64,000 nucleotides of DNA from OMG group bacterium (GTDB taxonomy: Bacteria > Pseudomonadota > Gammaproteobacteria > Pseudomonadales > Azotimanducaceae), in contig JAAXGW010000043.1 of the NCBI GenBank assembly GCA_012267385.1, forward strand, positions 62,001 to 126,000. The letters are read 5' to 3'. Below are positions 1-8,722 of this stretch, piece after piece. Below the pieces are notes generated by a model. The model was not told where the DNA came from. It worked only from the letters and a program-made list of their open reading frames with translations, and ran no database searches. Both the position numbers and the translations under genes were made by a program. The first letter of the stretch is position 1. Every line of letters begins with the position of its first letter.

Positions 1-98
1 CCGAAGAGAGTAACGATACGTGCGTCATAAAGTGCATCGCGCACGCGAGACAACGCGAAGTTGCTTACTTCTTGTTCTTCTGTTTTGTTGGAGTTCAT
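1..98 (-). CDS. ClpP-like protease, N-terminal fragment (cut by window edge)
   Basis: An ATG at 98-96 on the minus strand opens 32 codons that run off the left edge. The peptide begins MNSNKTEEQE and continues with SRVRDALYDARIVTLFG. A short polar N-terminus followed by an L-x-x-R-x-V-x-x-F-G stretch is how ClpP proteins enter their first beta strand, so a Clp-type S14 serine peptidase is the best guess. The catalytic Ser, His and Asp lie outside the window, so function cannot be confirmed. No clear Shine-Dalgarno is visible. It lies on the same strand as the kinase gene that starts at 1626, about 100 bp downstream of that gene's stop. Confidence 0.4.
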   Translation of the reverse strand, partial: MNSNKTEEQEVSNFALSRVRDALYDARIVTLF

Positions 99-198
99 AT
101 GTTCAGATTGCTGAGCGTAATGTGTTGTGTGAAGAGTCTCTGAAATGCAGGGAATTATGCTCAAAGACCTAGCACATCTAAGTGCTAAGTAGTTCTTA

Positions 199-1626
199 TT
201 ACTTTACGTCAGCAAGACGTTCTTGAATCGCTAGATCTGGAGTCCCTCTCAAAATCTCGGATGAAATTTTCGTTGGGATCGTGATTGCTACGTCTGTACC
301 ACCCACAGGACTCGCGCCAATCTCTAACTTCCAATTGTGAATCAAACACAACTGGTTGACGATTGCTAAACCCAAACCGCTGCCACCAGTTTCCAAATTA
401 CGTGACTTATCGAGTCGAACAAATGGCTGCAAAATTCGCTGGCGTTCTGCTTTGGGGATTCCTGGTCCATCGTCCAGCACATGTATTTCAGCATCGTCTT
501 GAGTTACGCGTACTTGTACACGTACGTTTTTGCCATATTGCATCGCGTTCTGTACTAGATTAGTAATACAGCGACGTAAAGCATTTGGGGCTGTGTGAAT
601 GTGCGCAGGCGGCGCTCCAAACCACTCCACCACTAGAGTATTATCGGCGGTGTGAACGATCGATTGCATTAAGTCTCGAAAGTTCACTTTTTGTAGTCGC
701 TCCTGTTCCCCTTTCGCAAACAGTGCTGCGTCGGAAATCAGTGAATTCATGTGTTGCAGATTTTCTTCAAAAGCTCTCAAGAGATTCGGATCAGTGTCTT
801 CCGGTAGAAGTTCTAATGCCAAGCGCATACGCGTCAAAGGCGTACGCAAATCGTGCGACAGTCCAGCCGTGATCGTCGTACGATTCGATATTAGAGCGGA
901 GATTTCTTCCGCCATATCATTGAAACTCCTCGCTAATAAAACAACTTCGTCTGAGCCGGTTTCAGGAAGAGGGTCATACCCGGATACACCTCGAAAAGAT
1001 TGTGTCGCGTAAGCTAGTTGCGTCATCGGTCGACTAATTCGATTCATGCTATAGAGTGCTGTGATTGCGGTCGCAACAACACTCAGGATAATCGCGATCA
1101 GCACCAAATCCAACGTGCGCAACGGTTTAGGACTGACAAAAAACTTTATCACCAAAACGTCATCGGAATTAGTCCCAGAGGAAAAAATCACCCAAAACGC
1201 AGGGTTCTGATCGGCACTGTAATCCGCGTAAGTGCTAATATTTTCATTGCTGAATTTTTCTTCGAAAGCAGACTTCAATCTATAGAGGACTCCATCGGTC
1301 CTAGTTATCTGACTTAACTCGTCTTGTTGAGTTAAATTGTTCTTAATGACTAACCCTTTTTTGTCAACCATGTATGAGAGCAAATTAAAGTCAAATATTT
1401 CTGGATTTACGTGCCATAAACGCTCGATTACTCCGACATCAGATACACGACTCTCTATCCACTGTTGTCTCATCGGCGAGTAGCCGTACAGTTGGTAAAG
1501 AATCACAAAACACACGCCTAACAATAAAGTCGCGGTTCCGATGATCAGGCTAAATTTCCCAGCCAGAGAGTTAGCGCGAATTCGATTTAAGAGCTTTCGG
1601 GACAAAATACGTACCCCTTTCCCCAC
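199..1626 (-). CDS. EnvZ-like sensor histidine kinase
   Basis: Inner-membrane two-component sensor, 475 residues. Visible order: a short cytoplasmic N-terminus, TM1 (about residues 25-46), a periplasmic sensor loop of about 125 residues, TM2 (about 171-193), HAMP (about 195-245), then HisKA with the phospho-acceptor in GLSHDLRTPLTRMRL (His about 258). The HATPase_c part has LVQNAMQYG (N box), DDGPGIP (G1) and GGSGLGLAI (G2). The H box closely follows that of EnvZ. The first 13 codons overlap the 3' end of the response-regulator gene by 40 bp; a TTG at codon 8 would shorten this overlap. Co-transcription and pairing with that regulator are inferred from the overlap. The stimulus is unknown. 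Confidence 0.85.
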   Translation of the reverse strand: MGKGVRILSRKLLNRIRANSLAGKFSLIIGTATLLLGVCFVILYQLYGYSPMRQQWIESRVSDVGVIERLWHVNPEIFDFNLLSYMVDKKGLVIKNNLTQQDELSQITRTDGVLYRLKSAFEEKFSNENISTYADYSADQNPAFWVIFSSGTNSDDVLVIKFFVSPKPLRTLDLVLIAIILSVVATAITALYSMNRISRPMTQLAYATQSFRGVSGYDPLPETGSDEVVLLARSFNDMAEEISALISNRTTITAGLSHDLRTPLTRMRLALELLPEDTDPNLLRAFEENLQHMNSLISDAALFAKGEQERLQKVNFRDLMQSIVHTADNTLVVEWFGAPPAHIHTAPNALRRCITNLVQNAMQYGKNVRVQVRVTQDDAEIHVLDDGPGIPKAERQRILQPFVRLDKSRNLETGGSGLGLAIVNQLCLIHNWKLEIGASPVGGTDVAITIPTKISSEILRGTPDLAIQERLADVK

Positions 1627-2660
1627 ACCGTTTTAATAAACTTAGGATTTGAAGGATTGGCTTCGATCTTACTTCGGAGTCGAGTGATTCTGACATCAAT
1701 ACTGCGATCTACTCCAGACTTATTTTCGTCGCCAAGCAGCTCCTGAATACGATCTCGATCGAGGGTGCGATAGGGGTGTTTAACCAAAACGTTGAGCATT
1801 TCAAATTCGCCCGAGGTCAGGGATATTATTTCACCGGTTTTGCGAGTAAGCGATAATTGAGCTATGTCGAAAGTGAAATCACCGAAGCGGTAAACACCGT
1901 CTCCACTTCGCATTGTTGAAGTTCCTGCGTTTCGTCGCAGTACCGCTTTAATCCTGGCAAGTAATTCGCGTGGATTCACCGGCTTATCAACGTAGTCGTC
2001 GGCACCTAATTCCAGTCCGACAACTTGCTCAACATCATCACCCATTGCAGTCATCACGATGAAGGGCAAATCGTGATCGCGAAGTATTCGAGCTGTCAGC
2101 TGTAGCCCGTCTTCGCCCGGGATTCTCAGATCCAGAATTACAAGGTCAAAATCAGTCCGGTTCAGTTCTAATTCTAACTCTGCTCCGTCTGCTACAGTAA
2201 CCACTTCAAAACCTTGACGAGTCAAGTAGTCAGACAGCAATTCTCGAATGTTGGGGTCATCATCTACGATCAAGAGCTTCCCAATGTGGTGGACTTGATC
2301 TTTGTATGGAGCTGTCCGTCTACGTAACACCGAACGGATGCGCGCCAAGAGAATTCGTGGACTAAAAGGCTTGGCGACATAGTCGTCAGCACCGACTTCA
2401 AGACCGACGACGCGGTCGATGCTGTCGGTGAGTGCCGTTAGCATGATTATCGGAGCTGTTGTGACCTGTTTAAGTCGTTTCGCGATGGATAAGCCGTCTT
2501 CACCCGGTAACATGAGATCAAGTACGATCAGATCGTATTGATAGGTGCGAAGTGCTTCGTCCATTGCCGAACCATCGGCGACGGTGTCGACGTTTAAACC
2601 GTGTTTACCTAAAAATCCTGCGAGAAGTTCACATAGGTTAGGGTCGTCGTCGACGACCAG
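1587..2660 (-). CDS. OmpR-family regulator with tandem receiver domains (REC-REC-wHTH)
   Basis: Cytoplasmic transcription factor partner of the adjacent kinase. The frame encodes a first receiver (VVDDDP, phospho-Asp in LIVLDLMLPGEDG, T in MLTAL, K in VAKPFSP), a linker RRRTAPYKDQVHHIGK, a second complete receiver (LLIVDDDP, VILDLRIPGEDG, VMTAM, VDKPVNP) and a C-terminal winged helix ending WGKGYVF. Typical OmpR proteins have one receiver and about 240 residues. The first linker looks like the start of a DNA-binding domain replaced by a new receiver. Start is uncertain: the frame is open from 2702, has no ATG, GTG or TTG before the DDD motif, and CTG at 2660 is the only NTG codon. The first ATG (2564) would remove the acidic pocket of receiver 1. 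Confidence 0.8.
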   Translation of the reverse strand: MVVDDDPNLCELLAGFLGKHGLNVDTVADGSAMDEALRTYQYDLIVLDLMLPGEDGLSIAKRLKQVTTAPIIMLTALTDSIDRVVGLEVGADDYVAKPFSPRILLARIRSVLRRRTAPYKDQVHHIGKLLIVDDDPNIRELLSDYLTRQGFEVVTVADGAELELELNRTDFDLVILDLRIPGEDGLQLTARILRDHDLPFIVMTAMGDDVEQVVGLELGADDYVDKPVNPRELLARIKAVLRRNAGTSTMRSGDGVYRFGDFTFDIAQLSLTRKTGEIISLTSGEFEMLNVLVKHPYRTLDRDRIQELLGDENKSGVDRSIDVRITRLRSKIEANPSNPKFIKTVWGKGYVFCPESS

Positions 2661-2698
2661 AACGCGTTGACCGCTGTCCGTTAAGCCACTTACTTGAG

Positions 2699-3256
2699 CT
2701 ACTTATTTCTCCACGCTGGAACAAGTTGTGTTTTCTCTGAGGGCTTATTGTTCCTTCTCGGATCTGCAAAATTCTCAGTACCTTCGTTCGGAGGTGCAAC
2801 CCGAACCTCAACTGTTTCTTCCTGTAATTCTGGGATTTGATGCTCCTCGTCACTTCCATCAGACTCCAGTTCAGTCTCCTGAGCAATTTGGTCGGTCTCA
2901 CCCCAATTTGGTTCGATATCATCCGGACAAAGATCAGAAGAACTGGCGGTGCTCTCGTCGGAACATCGACGTTGATATTCTTCGAGTAGAGCATCTTGAT
3001 CATTTTTACTGTACTTATGACCGTTGAGTACGTATTGCGTAAATTCTTGTTTGGATAATTCTTCGAGGAACTCTTTCGTGAATTGATCTTCGATCGACGC
3101 GGCGTCGACAGCGTCGTTTGCATCAGACACAGTGGTGGCTTGATCATCGGTTGAAGAATCATCGGTTTCATCAACTTCTTGTGCTGTAAGCACATACGCT
3201 GAAAGTCCAATTAGTGTTGAAACTACTGCACCAAAAAGGCGGTGTCTCACAGTCAT
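2699..3256 (-). CDS. Acidic secreted or periplasmic protein of unknown function
   Basis: Not a family I recognise. From ATG 3256 the protein starts MTVRHRLFGAVVSTLIG and runs to YVLTAQE, a convincing Sec signal peptide; a GTG at 3289 would add 11 polar residues and weaken it. The mature part is rich in Asp, Glu, Ser and Thr, with two Cys (RRCSDES and DLCPDD). It ends just upstream of the double-receiver regulator on the same strand, with the regulator frame opening about 40 bp later. It may therefore be the first gene of the two-component operon, possibly an accessory or envelope sensor protein. That role is inferred from position alone. Confidence 0.6.
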   Translation of the reverse strand: MTVRHRLFGAVVSTLIGLSAYVLTAQEVDETDDSSTDDQATTVSDANDAVDAASIEDQFTKEFLEELSKQEFTQYVLNGHKYSKNDQDALLEEYQRRCSDESTASSSDLCPDDIEPNWGETDQIAQETELESDGSDEEHQIPELQEETVEVRVAPPNEGTENFADPRRNNKPSEKTQLVPAWRNK

Positions 3257-3514
3257 GCGGTTTAGTCCCTGGTTGGTTGAATTATCCACGTTTCAAAACC
3301 TCCCTGTTTCAAAACCCGATTTCGTCAGCTTGGGCTCTGACGTATGCTGACGACAGATTTTTTGGCACACACTTCCTATGGAATTCAAACTTGAGTGCGC
3401 CTCCTCTCCTTCTAAATGTTTGCTCTGTCTAAGCGATAGTAGCTTTGAATCATAGTGAATTATAAGCGATAGTAAAGTCGTTTTGGACTGAATTTCACTA
3501 AAGTTGATGCGGCT

Positions 3515-4699
3515 TTATATTCGTTCAAACAAGCCCGCAGCTCCTTGGCCTCCACCCACGCACATAGTGACGACGCCATATCGTTGTTCTCTCCGAACAA
3601 GCTCACGCAACAATGTTCCTGTGAGGCGGGCACCGGTCATGCCAAACGGATGACCAATAGCGATGCTCCCGCCGTTTACGTTGTACTTGTCATTGTCGAT
3701 ATCTAAGTAATCTCGACAGTACACGCATTGACTGGCAAACGCTTCGTTAAGTTCCCAGAGATCCACATCGTCTTGCGATAAGCCGGCGTTTTTTAGCAAC
3801 CGGGGAATAGCATAAATCGGACCAATACCCATCTCATCTGGTTCACAGGCTGCTACGGTAAATCCACGGTACACACCCATGGGTTGCAAATTTAACTGAT
3901 TTGCTCGCTCCATACTCATGACTAAAGCCATTGAAGCCCCGTCCGAGAGTTGCGAAGCGTTACCAGCGGTAACAGTGCCTCCCTCTTCAAAAGCAGGAGG
4001 TAAGCGCGCTAGTCCTTCCAATGTCGTCGTAGGCCGGTTGCATTCATCTCGATCCACGGTAACCGTGTGACGACTCTCGGCTTTGGTTTCTTTGTCGATG
4101 TGGAGCATTTCGACTGTCATAGGAACGATTTCTTCATCCATCCAACCAGAATTTTGAGCGCGGGCGTACCGTTTTTGACTCTGTACAGCATATTCGTCTT
4201 GAACTTCTCTGGTAACGCTATAACGTCGAGCTACGACTTCGGCTGTGTTGCCCATTGCCATGAATATTTCAGGTTTCTCGTCGAGAAGGCGTTGATTCTG
4301 CTGTGCTTGCGCGGCTGTCTGCCGGCTCCGCATGGATATGGTGTCGACCCCCCCAGCCATGGCAACTTCTGTTTGACCGGTCGCAATTTGATTGGCAGCA
4401 ATTGCGATCGATTGAAGGCCCGACGAACAGAACCGATTGATCGTCAGTCCCGCAGAGGTAATTGGTAGTTTTGAGAGAACTACAGCTAGTCTTGCTAAGT
4501 TTCCGTCTTGTTCTCCTGCATGACTGCCAGCACCTACTATGACATCCTCAATCTCGTCAGGGGCGACACTCGGATTTCGCGCTAGTAATGCGTCGATTAC
4601 AACCGCCAGCATGTCATCAGATCGGGTAAGATTAAAACTCCCTCGAAACGACTTTGCTAATCCGGTACGAACGCTATCGATAATTACGACATCGCGCAT
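3515..4699 (-). CDS. Acetyl-CoA acyltransferase (thiolase, FadA/FadI type)
   Basis: Thiolase of 394 residues, the normal family length, catalysing thiolytic cleavage of 3-ketoacyl-CoA or acetoacetyl-CoA formation. Nucleophilic Cys about 91 sits in [10 protein letters not shown], the His motif is [16 protein letters not shown], and the second catalytic Cys is in [11 protein letters not shown] near the C-terminus. The start is ATG 4699 ([13 protein letters not shown]), preceded by GGAGA; the longer frame to 4780 adds an unrelated hydrophobic stretch and was not used. There is no fadB-like partner next to it, so degradative versus biosynthetic role is open. Confidence 0.9.
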   Translation of the reverse strand: MRDVVIIDSVRTGLAKSFRGSFNLTRSDDMLAVVIDALLARNPSVAPDEIEDVIVGAGSHAGEQDGNLARLAVVLSKLPITSAGLTINRFCSSGLQSIAIAANQIATGQTEVAMAGGVDTISMRSRQTAAQAQQNQRLLDEKPEIFMAMGNTAEVVARRYSVTREVQDEYAVQSQKRYARAQNSGWMDEEIVPMTVEMLHIDKETKAESRHTVTVDRDECNRPTTTLEGLARLPPAFEEGGTVTAGNASQLSDGASMALVMSMERANQLNLQPMGVYRGFTVAACEPDEMGIGPIYAIPRLLKNAGLSQDDVDLWELNEAFASQCVYCRDYLDIDNDKYNVNGGSIAIGHPFGMTGARLTGTLLRELVRREQRYGVVTMCVGGGQGAAGLFERI

Positions 4700-4867
4700 A
4701 GAAAGGTCTCCAAAGAAAATATTGAATAAGAACAGAATTTGAGATTTTATCGGGATTGCGATACTGAATGCTTTTCGCAACCGAGTTTATTGTTCGGTTG
4801 AATTGTCAGCATACTAGGTGCGTTCCGATCAGGTAGTACTACTTCATTAGACACTTAGAATTTCCGC

Positions 4868-5734
4868 ATGTTGAAAGATTCTCCAACCTCACACATTTAC
4901 TTTTCTCAACGATTAAGACTGCACTATGTCGCTTGGGGAGATCCCGACGCACCGGTGTTGCTTCTCATTCACGGTGGTCGAGATCACTGCCGTAATTGGG
5001 ATTGGGTCGCAACTGCGCTCAAGGACGATTATTTCATCGTCGCGCCTGATTTGCGCGGCCATGGAGACTCGCAGTGGATGGTTGGCGGAGCGTACTCGAT
5101 AGTAGATTACATTTACGACGTGCAACAGTTGGTTCGCCAAACTGGATTAGCCCCTATGAGTGTCATCGGGCACTCTTTAGGTGCAATCATCGCATTGCTG
5201 TACGCTGGAAACTATCCAGAAAACGTCAATCGACTCATTGCGGTTGAAGGGATGGGGATCATGCTGAACCAGTGGCGAATGGCAACGAACCGTATGCATG
5301 AACACATTCGCGGATGGGTTGAAGATGTGCACCATCTCTCTGGCAGACGACCTCGAAGATATGCAACTCTTGAAGAAGCGATACAGCGTCTACAAACCGT
5401 GAATCCTCACCTTTCTGAGGAGCATGCCCGTCATCTAACTATCCATGGAAGTATTCAAAATGAGGACGGCACCTTTAGCTGGAAATTTGATAACTATTTT
5501 CGCGTATTAGCTCCCATTACGTTGTCGTATGAAGAAACCGAACAAATATATGCGCGAATTTCCTGTCCCACCCTTTTAGTGCATGGTCAAGATTCTTGGG
5601 TTTTACATCCATCACAAGACGAGCGTGTGAAGTCTATGCAAAACGTCAAAGTACATTCAATCGCAAATGCGGGCCATTGGTGTCATCATGATCAATTGGA
5701 CGAGTTTATGCAACTAGTACGCGACTTCATGTAA
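4868..5734 (+). CDS. Alpha/beta-fold hydrolase
   Basis: 288-residue alpha/beta hydrolase without signal peptide. Visible: LLLIHGGRDHCRNWDWV (oxyanion region), DLRGHGDS, nucleophile elbow GHSLGA (Ser about 99), acid residue probably in HGQDSWV, and catalytic His in ANAGHWCHHD. This is the arrangement of esterases, epoxide hydrolases and meta-cleavage-product hydrolases, and the substrate cannot be told. The gene begins 168 bp from the divergent thiolase and ends 2 bp before the CinA/nucleotidyltransferase gene, so these two are probably co-transcribed. Confidence 0.85.
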   Translation: MLKDSPTSHIYFSQRLRLHYVAWGDPDAPVLLLIHGGRDHCRNWDWVATALKDDYFIVAPDLRGHGDSQWMVGGAYSIVDYIYDVQQLVRQTGLAPMSVIGHSLGAIIALLYAGNYPENVNRLIAVEGMGIMLNQWRMATNRMHEHIRGWVEDVHHLSGRRPRRYATLEEAIQRLQTVNPHLSEEHARHLTIHGSIQNEDGTFSWKFDNYFRVLAPITLSYEETEQIYARISCPTLLVHGQDSWVLHPSQDERVKSMQNVKVHSIANAGHWCHHDQLDEFMQLVRDFM

Positions 5735-5736
5735 AG

Positions 5737-6801
5737 ATGAAAGTTGCCGATCTACACTCGTCGGATTGGGCTGGGGTGTGCTATTTAACCGGAGGCGGAT
5801 CGCTGTTGTTAAGTCAATTACTTAGTGTACCCGGTGCATCTACTACCATCCTTGACGCGCAAGTACCTTACAGTTATGAAGCATTGGCTCAATTATTAGG
5901 CAGTAAACCAGAACAGGCTTGCTCAGAGACAACTGCACGCAATCTTGCGATGAAAGCGTTCATGACTGCTCAACAACTGAGGTCCACAGATCAGCTATTT
6001 GGATTAGGTATCACTGCGAGTTTAAGTACGAATCGGAAAAAACGAGGTGCAATAAGAGCGTTTGTCGCACTGCAAACTATCAGTCGTTCGCAAGTATCAG
6101 AAGTGGAGTTTTCACAATCAAGAACTAGGCAAGAGCAAGAAACTATGCTCGCGCAAGTCGCCTACGCAAAACTGTGTTCTGGGCTCGAACTTGCGTCCGA
6201 TGCTTACCCAAATTGCAGGACTCAAACAGCTGACGCCCAAAATTCCTACAGCCGATTGTATAAACGCGAACCATTTGCTTTAGGCACACTTACAAAGGCC
6301 TATTTTCCTGGTGCATTCAACCCATTACATACGGGTCATCGTAGCATGCACGCACTTGCGCAGAAATTGCTACAGTGTGATGTAAAGTACGAGCTGAGCG
6401 TCAAAAACGTCGATAAGTTACCACTAGACTTTTTTGATTTAAATCAGAGATTAAACCAATTTGCACCCGACAAAGTAGTGCTCACAAATCTTCCTCATTT
6501 CGTTAACAAAGCCAAACATCTCCGCAGAAACGGAGGAGTCTCATTTGTAGTTGGGATTGACACGTTTGCGCGAATCATCCAACCAAAGTATTACGACACG
6601 GGAGAGCAACTGGACGATGTGTTAAATTTTTTCGTTACCTCTGGTACAGAATTTCTGGTTTTCGGTCGCAAGGTTGAAAACAAGTTTAGGACCATAAAAG
6701 ATCTCTCAATACCAGAGGGGCTACGCCAACGTTGCCTACAAGTGGATGCTACGCAATTTCAATGCGATGTCTCTTCTTCGACCCTACGTTCGGAAACTTA
6801 G
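5737..6801 (+). CDS. Fusion of a CinA/PncC-like domain with an NMN-adenylyltransferase-like domain
   Basis: 354 residues in two modules. Residues about 10-155 follow the CinA C-terminal fold pattern (YLTGGGSLLLSQLLSVPGAS, then VPYSYEALAQLLG and GLGITASLSTNRKK). In the active enzyme the matching positions are ESCTGG and SNEAK; here Ser reads as Tyr and Lys as Leu, so NMN deamidase activity is unlikely. Residues about 185-354 are a nucleotidyltransferase: YFPGAFNPLHTGH (the HxGH region) and a terminal SSSTLRSE matching the STxxR motif of NadD-type enzymes. A role in NAD or related nucleotide metabolism is inferred. I recall a similar two-domain architecture in plant proteins but could not check. 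It starts 2 bp after the hydrolase gene. Confidence 0.75.
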   Translation: MKVADLHSSDWAGVCYLTGGGSLLLSQLLSVPGASTTILDAQVPYSYEALAQLLGSKPEQACSETTARNLAMKAFMTAQQLRSTDQLFGLGITASLSTNRKKRGAIRAFVALQTISRSQVSEVEFSQSRTRQEQETMLAQVAYAKLCSGLELASDAYPNCRTQTADAQNSYSRLYKREPFALGTLTKAYFPGAFNPLHTGHRSMHALAQKLLQCDVKYELSVKNVDKLPLDFFDLNQRLNQFAPDKVVLTNLPHFVNKAKHLRRNGGVSFVVGIDTFARIIQPKYYDTGEQLDDVLNFFVTSGTEFLVFGRKVENKFRTIKDLSIPEGLRQRCLQVDATQFQCDVSSSTLRSET

Positions 6802-6857
6802 TCGTCGAGCCTTTTGCGTTGGTTTAGCTTCTTCAAATGACAATCGGAGGAATTGAC

Positions 6858-7529
6858 ATGAACGAATTTGAAAACAAAGTAGTTGTGGTCTCTGGGACTG
6901 CAGGAGTTTTGGGGGAAGCCGTGGGTCGAGCGTTTCACGAATCTGGCGCGTCTGTAATTGGTATTGACGTTATAGAACATCCTGCACCATATAAGACACT
7001 TGAATTAGATCTACTAGACTTAACTCAAACAAAACAAGCAATAGCTTCCCTGAGCACGGTCAATATTCTTGCTAACATCGCGGGTGGCTTCACAATGGGT
7101 GAAACGGTTGCTGAGACTACAGATGAAACATGGGACTATATGATGAATTTGAACGTTCGTACCATGTTAAATCTGGTGCGTGCGGTCGTACCGGTGATGC
7201 GTGCGTCCGGTGAGGGTGGCAAAATCGTCAATGTCGGGGCTCACGGTGCTTTGCACGGTAGCGCTCGAATGGGTCCCTATGTTGCATCTAAGAGTGTCGT
7301 AATCCGGACCACAGAAAGTCTAGCAGGAGAGCTAAAGCAAGACGGAATCAACGTCAATTGTGTTCTGCCCAGCATCATTGATACGGCACGCAATCGACAA
7401 GATATGCCTAACGCGGACTTTTCCAAGTGGGTTTCCCCTGACGCATTGGCTCAAGTAGTGCTCTTCCTCGCTTCGGCAGGCGCAGATCCGATTCACGGTG
7501 CGGCACTACCGGTTACGGGTTTAGTGTAG
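6858..7529 (+). CDS. SDR-family oxidoreductase resembling dihydropteridine reductase
   Basis: 223-residue short-chain dehydrogenase. GGAGG lies 7 bases before ATG 6858, fixing the start. The NAD(P) site reads VVVSGTAGVLGEAVGRAF, the NNAG motif is NIAGG, and the catalytic pair YxxxK is in GPYVASKSVV. The usual catalytic Ser about 13 residues before Tyr is Ala (VGAHGALHGS). That loss, plus LPSIIDTARNRQDMPNADFSKW, resembles quinonoid dihydropteridine reductase rather than FabG-type SDRs. Pterin recycling is therefore plausible but unproven; no pterin-dependent hydroxylase is visible in the window. The 3' end overlaps the convergent thioesterase gene by 9 bp. Confidence 0.75.
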   Translation: MNEFENKVVVVSGTAGVLGEAVGRAFHESGASVIGIDVIEHPAPYKTLELDLLDLTQTKQAIASLSTVNILANIAGGFTMGETVAETTDETWDYMMNLNVRTMLNLVRAVVPVMRASGEGGKIVNVGAHGALHGSARMGPYVASKSVVIRTTESLAGELKQDGINVNCVLPSIIDTARNRQDMPNADFSKWVSPDALAQVVLFLASAGADPIHGAALPVTGLV

Positions 7530-7958
7530 CTGGGACAGTTGATCAGGCGACAACTTTCCAGTGATCAAGAAGTGTCCGGTCGACGAAGCAATCAGTAGAT
7601 CGTCGTGTTCACGAGTAGCGACGGCTTCGATAACCGCTAGATTGCGACGACGAGAGACAAGCTTGCTCTGAAGAAGTACAGACTCGCCAATTTGTAGAGG
7701 ATTGCGATATCGAATTTCAGCTTTCGCTGTGACACAAATTTCTCCCTGTAAAAAGAACAAATTTGCCATGACATCATCGAGCAGCGAAAACAGGATGCCT
7801 CCATGAGTAACTCCGTCGTATCCCATGTAATCGTGAGTTGAAGTCCAGTTCGCTTGACAATGCCCATCAGAATTGAGTGTGAAACGCACTCGCAATCCGC
7901 TCGCGTTCCTGGGACCGCAGACAAAACAATGATTAGCATTTCGTTCAAACATGTTCAT
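7521..7958 (-). CDS. PaaI-type hotdog thioesterase
   Basis: 145-residue hotdog protein. It opens with HCFVCGPRNASGLRVRF, the CxxCG...N..GL motif of this thioesterase subgroup. The core GYDGVTHGGILFSLLDDVM contains the HGG catalytic turn and the acidic residue expected of acyl-CoA thioesterases, followed by TAKAEIRYRNPLQIGE. Substrate unknown. ATG 7958 was chosen; GTG 7967 and ATG 7952 are alternatives. The start lies 12 bp from the divergent Nudix gene, so both promoters must lie within the opposite gene or the transcripts must be nearly leaderless. Confidence 0.8.
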   Translation of the reverse strand: MNMFERNANHCFVCGPRNASGLRVRFTLNSDGHCQANWTSTHDYMGYDGVTHGGILFSLLDDVMANLFFLQGEICVTAKAEIRYRNPLQIGESVLLQSKLVSRRRNLAVIEAVATREHDDLLIASSTGHFLITGKLSPDQLSQLH

Positions 7959-7970
7959 TGAATCCACTTT

Positions 7971-8579
7971 ATGAGCTCCGCAAATAATAAAGATTCGCTC
8001 ATCCTTCCAGCGATTGTTCGCGCGCTACGTGAAAACGAGACTCCGCCAAAACCCATTCCTGCAAATTCTCGTCGTGCTGGTGTGGCATTAATATTGAGAG
8101 CGTTACGAAAAGATTTAAGCGTTCTCTTCATCCAACGAGCATTACGTGAGGGAGATCCGTGGTCGGGTCACATAGCTCTTCCTGGAGGACATCACGATCG
8201 ATCGGACACCGATGTATTGCATACGGTAGTCCGCGAGACTAAAGAGGAGGTCGGTATTACTCTTACTCGTTCGGATTGCGTGAGCCAGCTCCCCGTGGAG
8301 AAACCCTACACGTCAGATCAACAAACAGATCTCGTGGTTCTACCCTATGTGTTTGCTCTCACGTACGAACCTGAGCTAGACCTCAACTATGAGGTGTCCG
8401 AGGTAATCTGGGTTCCACTCAAACAGTTGATCTCCGGCGAACTAATCAGTAGCGAAACCGTAAATTTCAATTCCAAAGAATATCAGTTGCCTGGATTTCG
8501 ACTGAACGATAGACACTTCGTTTGGGGACTAACCTATCGAGTGCTTCAACGATTTTGCTCAATCATAGAGCGAACCTAG
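7971..8579 (+). CDS. CoA-type Nudix pyrophosphatase
   Basis: 202 residues. The stretch WSGHIALPGGHHDRSDTD followed by RETKEEVG contains the Nudix box preceded by the GDPWSG...PGG element characteristic of the NUDT7/NUDT8 CoA diphosphatase group, which hydrolyses CoA and derivatives to phosphopantetheine and 3',5'-ADP. The Nudix box appears catalytically complete (RETxEExG). Start ATG 7971 abuts the divergent thioesterase start. A CoA hydrolase facing an acyl-CoA thioesterase fits acyl-CoA pool control, an inference from context. The 143 bp after its stop show nothing I can name. Confidence 0.85.
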   Translation: MSSANNKDSLILPAIVRALRENETPPKPIPANSRRAGVALILRALRKDLSVLFIQRALREGDPWSGHIALPGGHHDRSDTDVLHTVVRETKEEVGITLTRSDCVSQLPVEKPYTSDQQTDLVVLPYVFALTYEPELDLNYEVSEVIWVPLKQLISGELISSETVNFNSKEYQLPGFRLNDRHFVWGLTYRVLQRFCSIIERT

Positions 8580-8722
8580 CACTACAGACTTGCTGTCAAG
8601 GGTCGAAAGCTATTCAGGACAGCGCCAGTTTGATACCACCTCAGTTGATGGGTTTATAAATGAAACTTGGTTTTGTCGATTAAGTAGTGTATTGTTGTGG
8701 CAGGTTCTAAATAGGACCGTGT

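Noticed and set aside
2638-3210. 190-codon minus-strand ORF rich in Lys, Arg and Ser in another frame of the acidic protein
   Set aside because: Frame shadow of the acidic gene; no signal peptide, and low-complexity basic composition mirrors acidic codons in the true frame.
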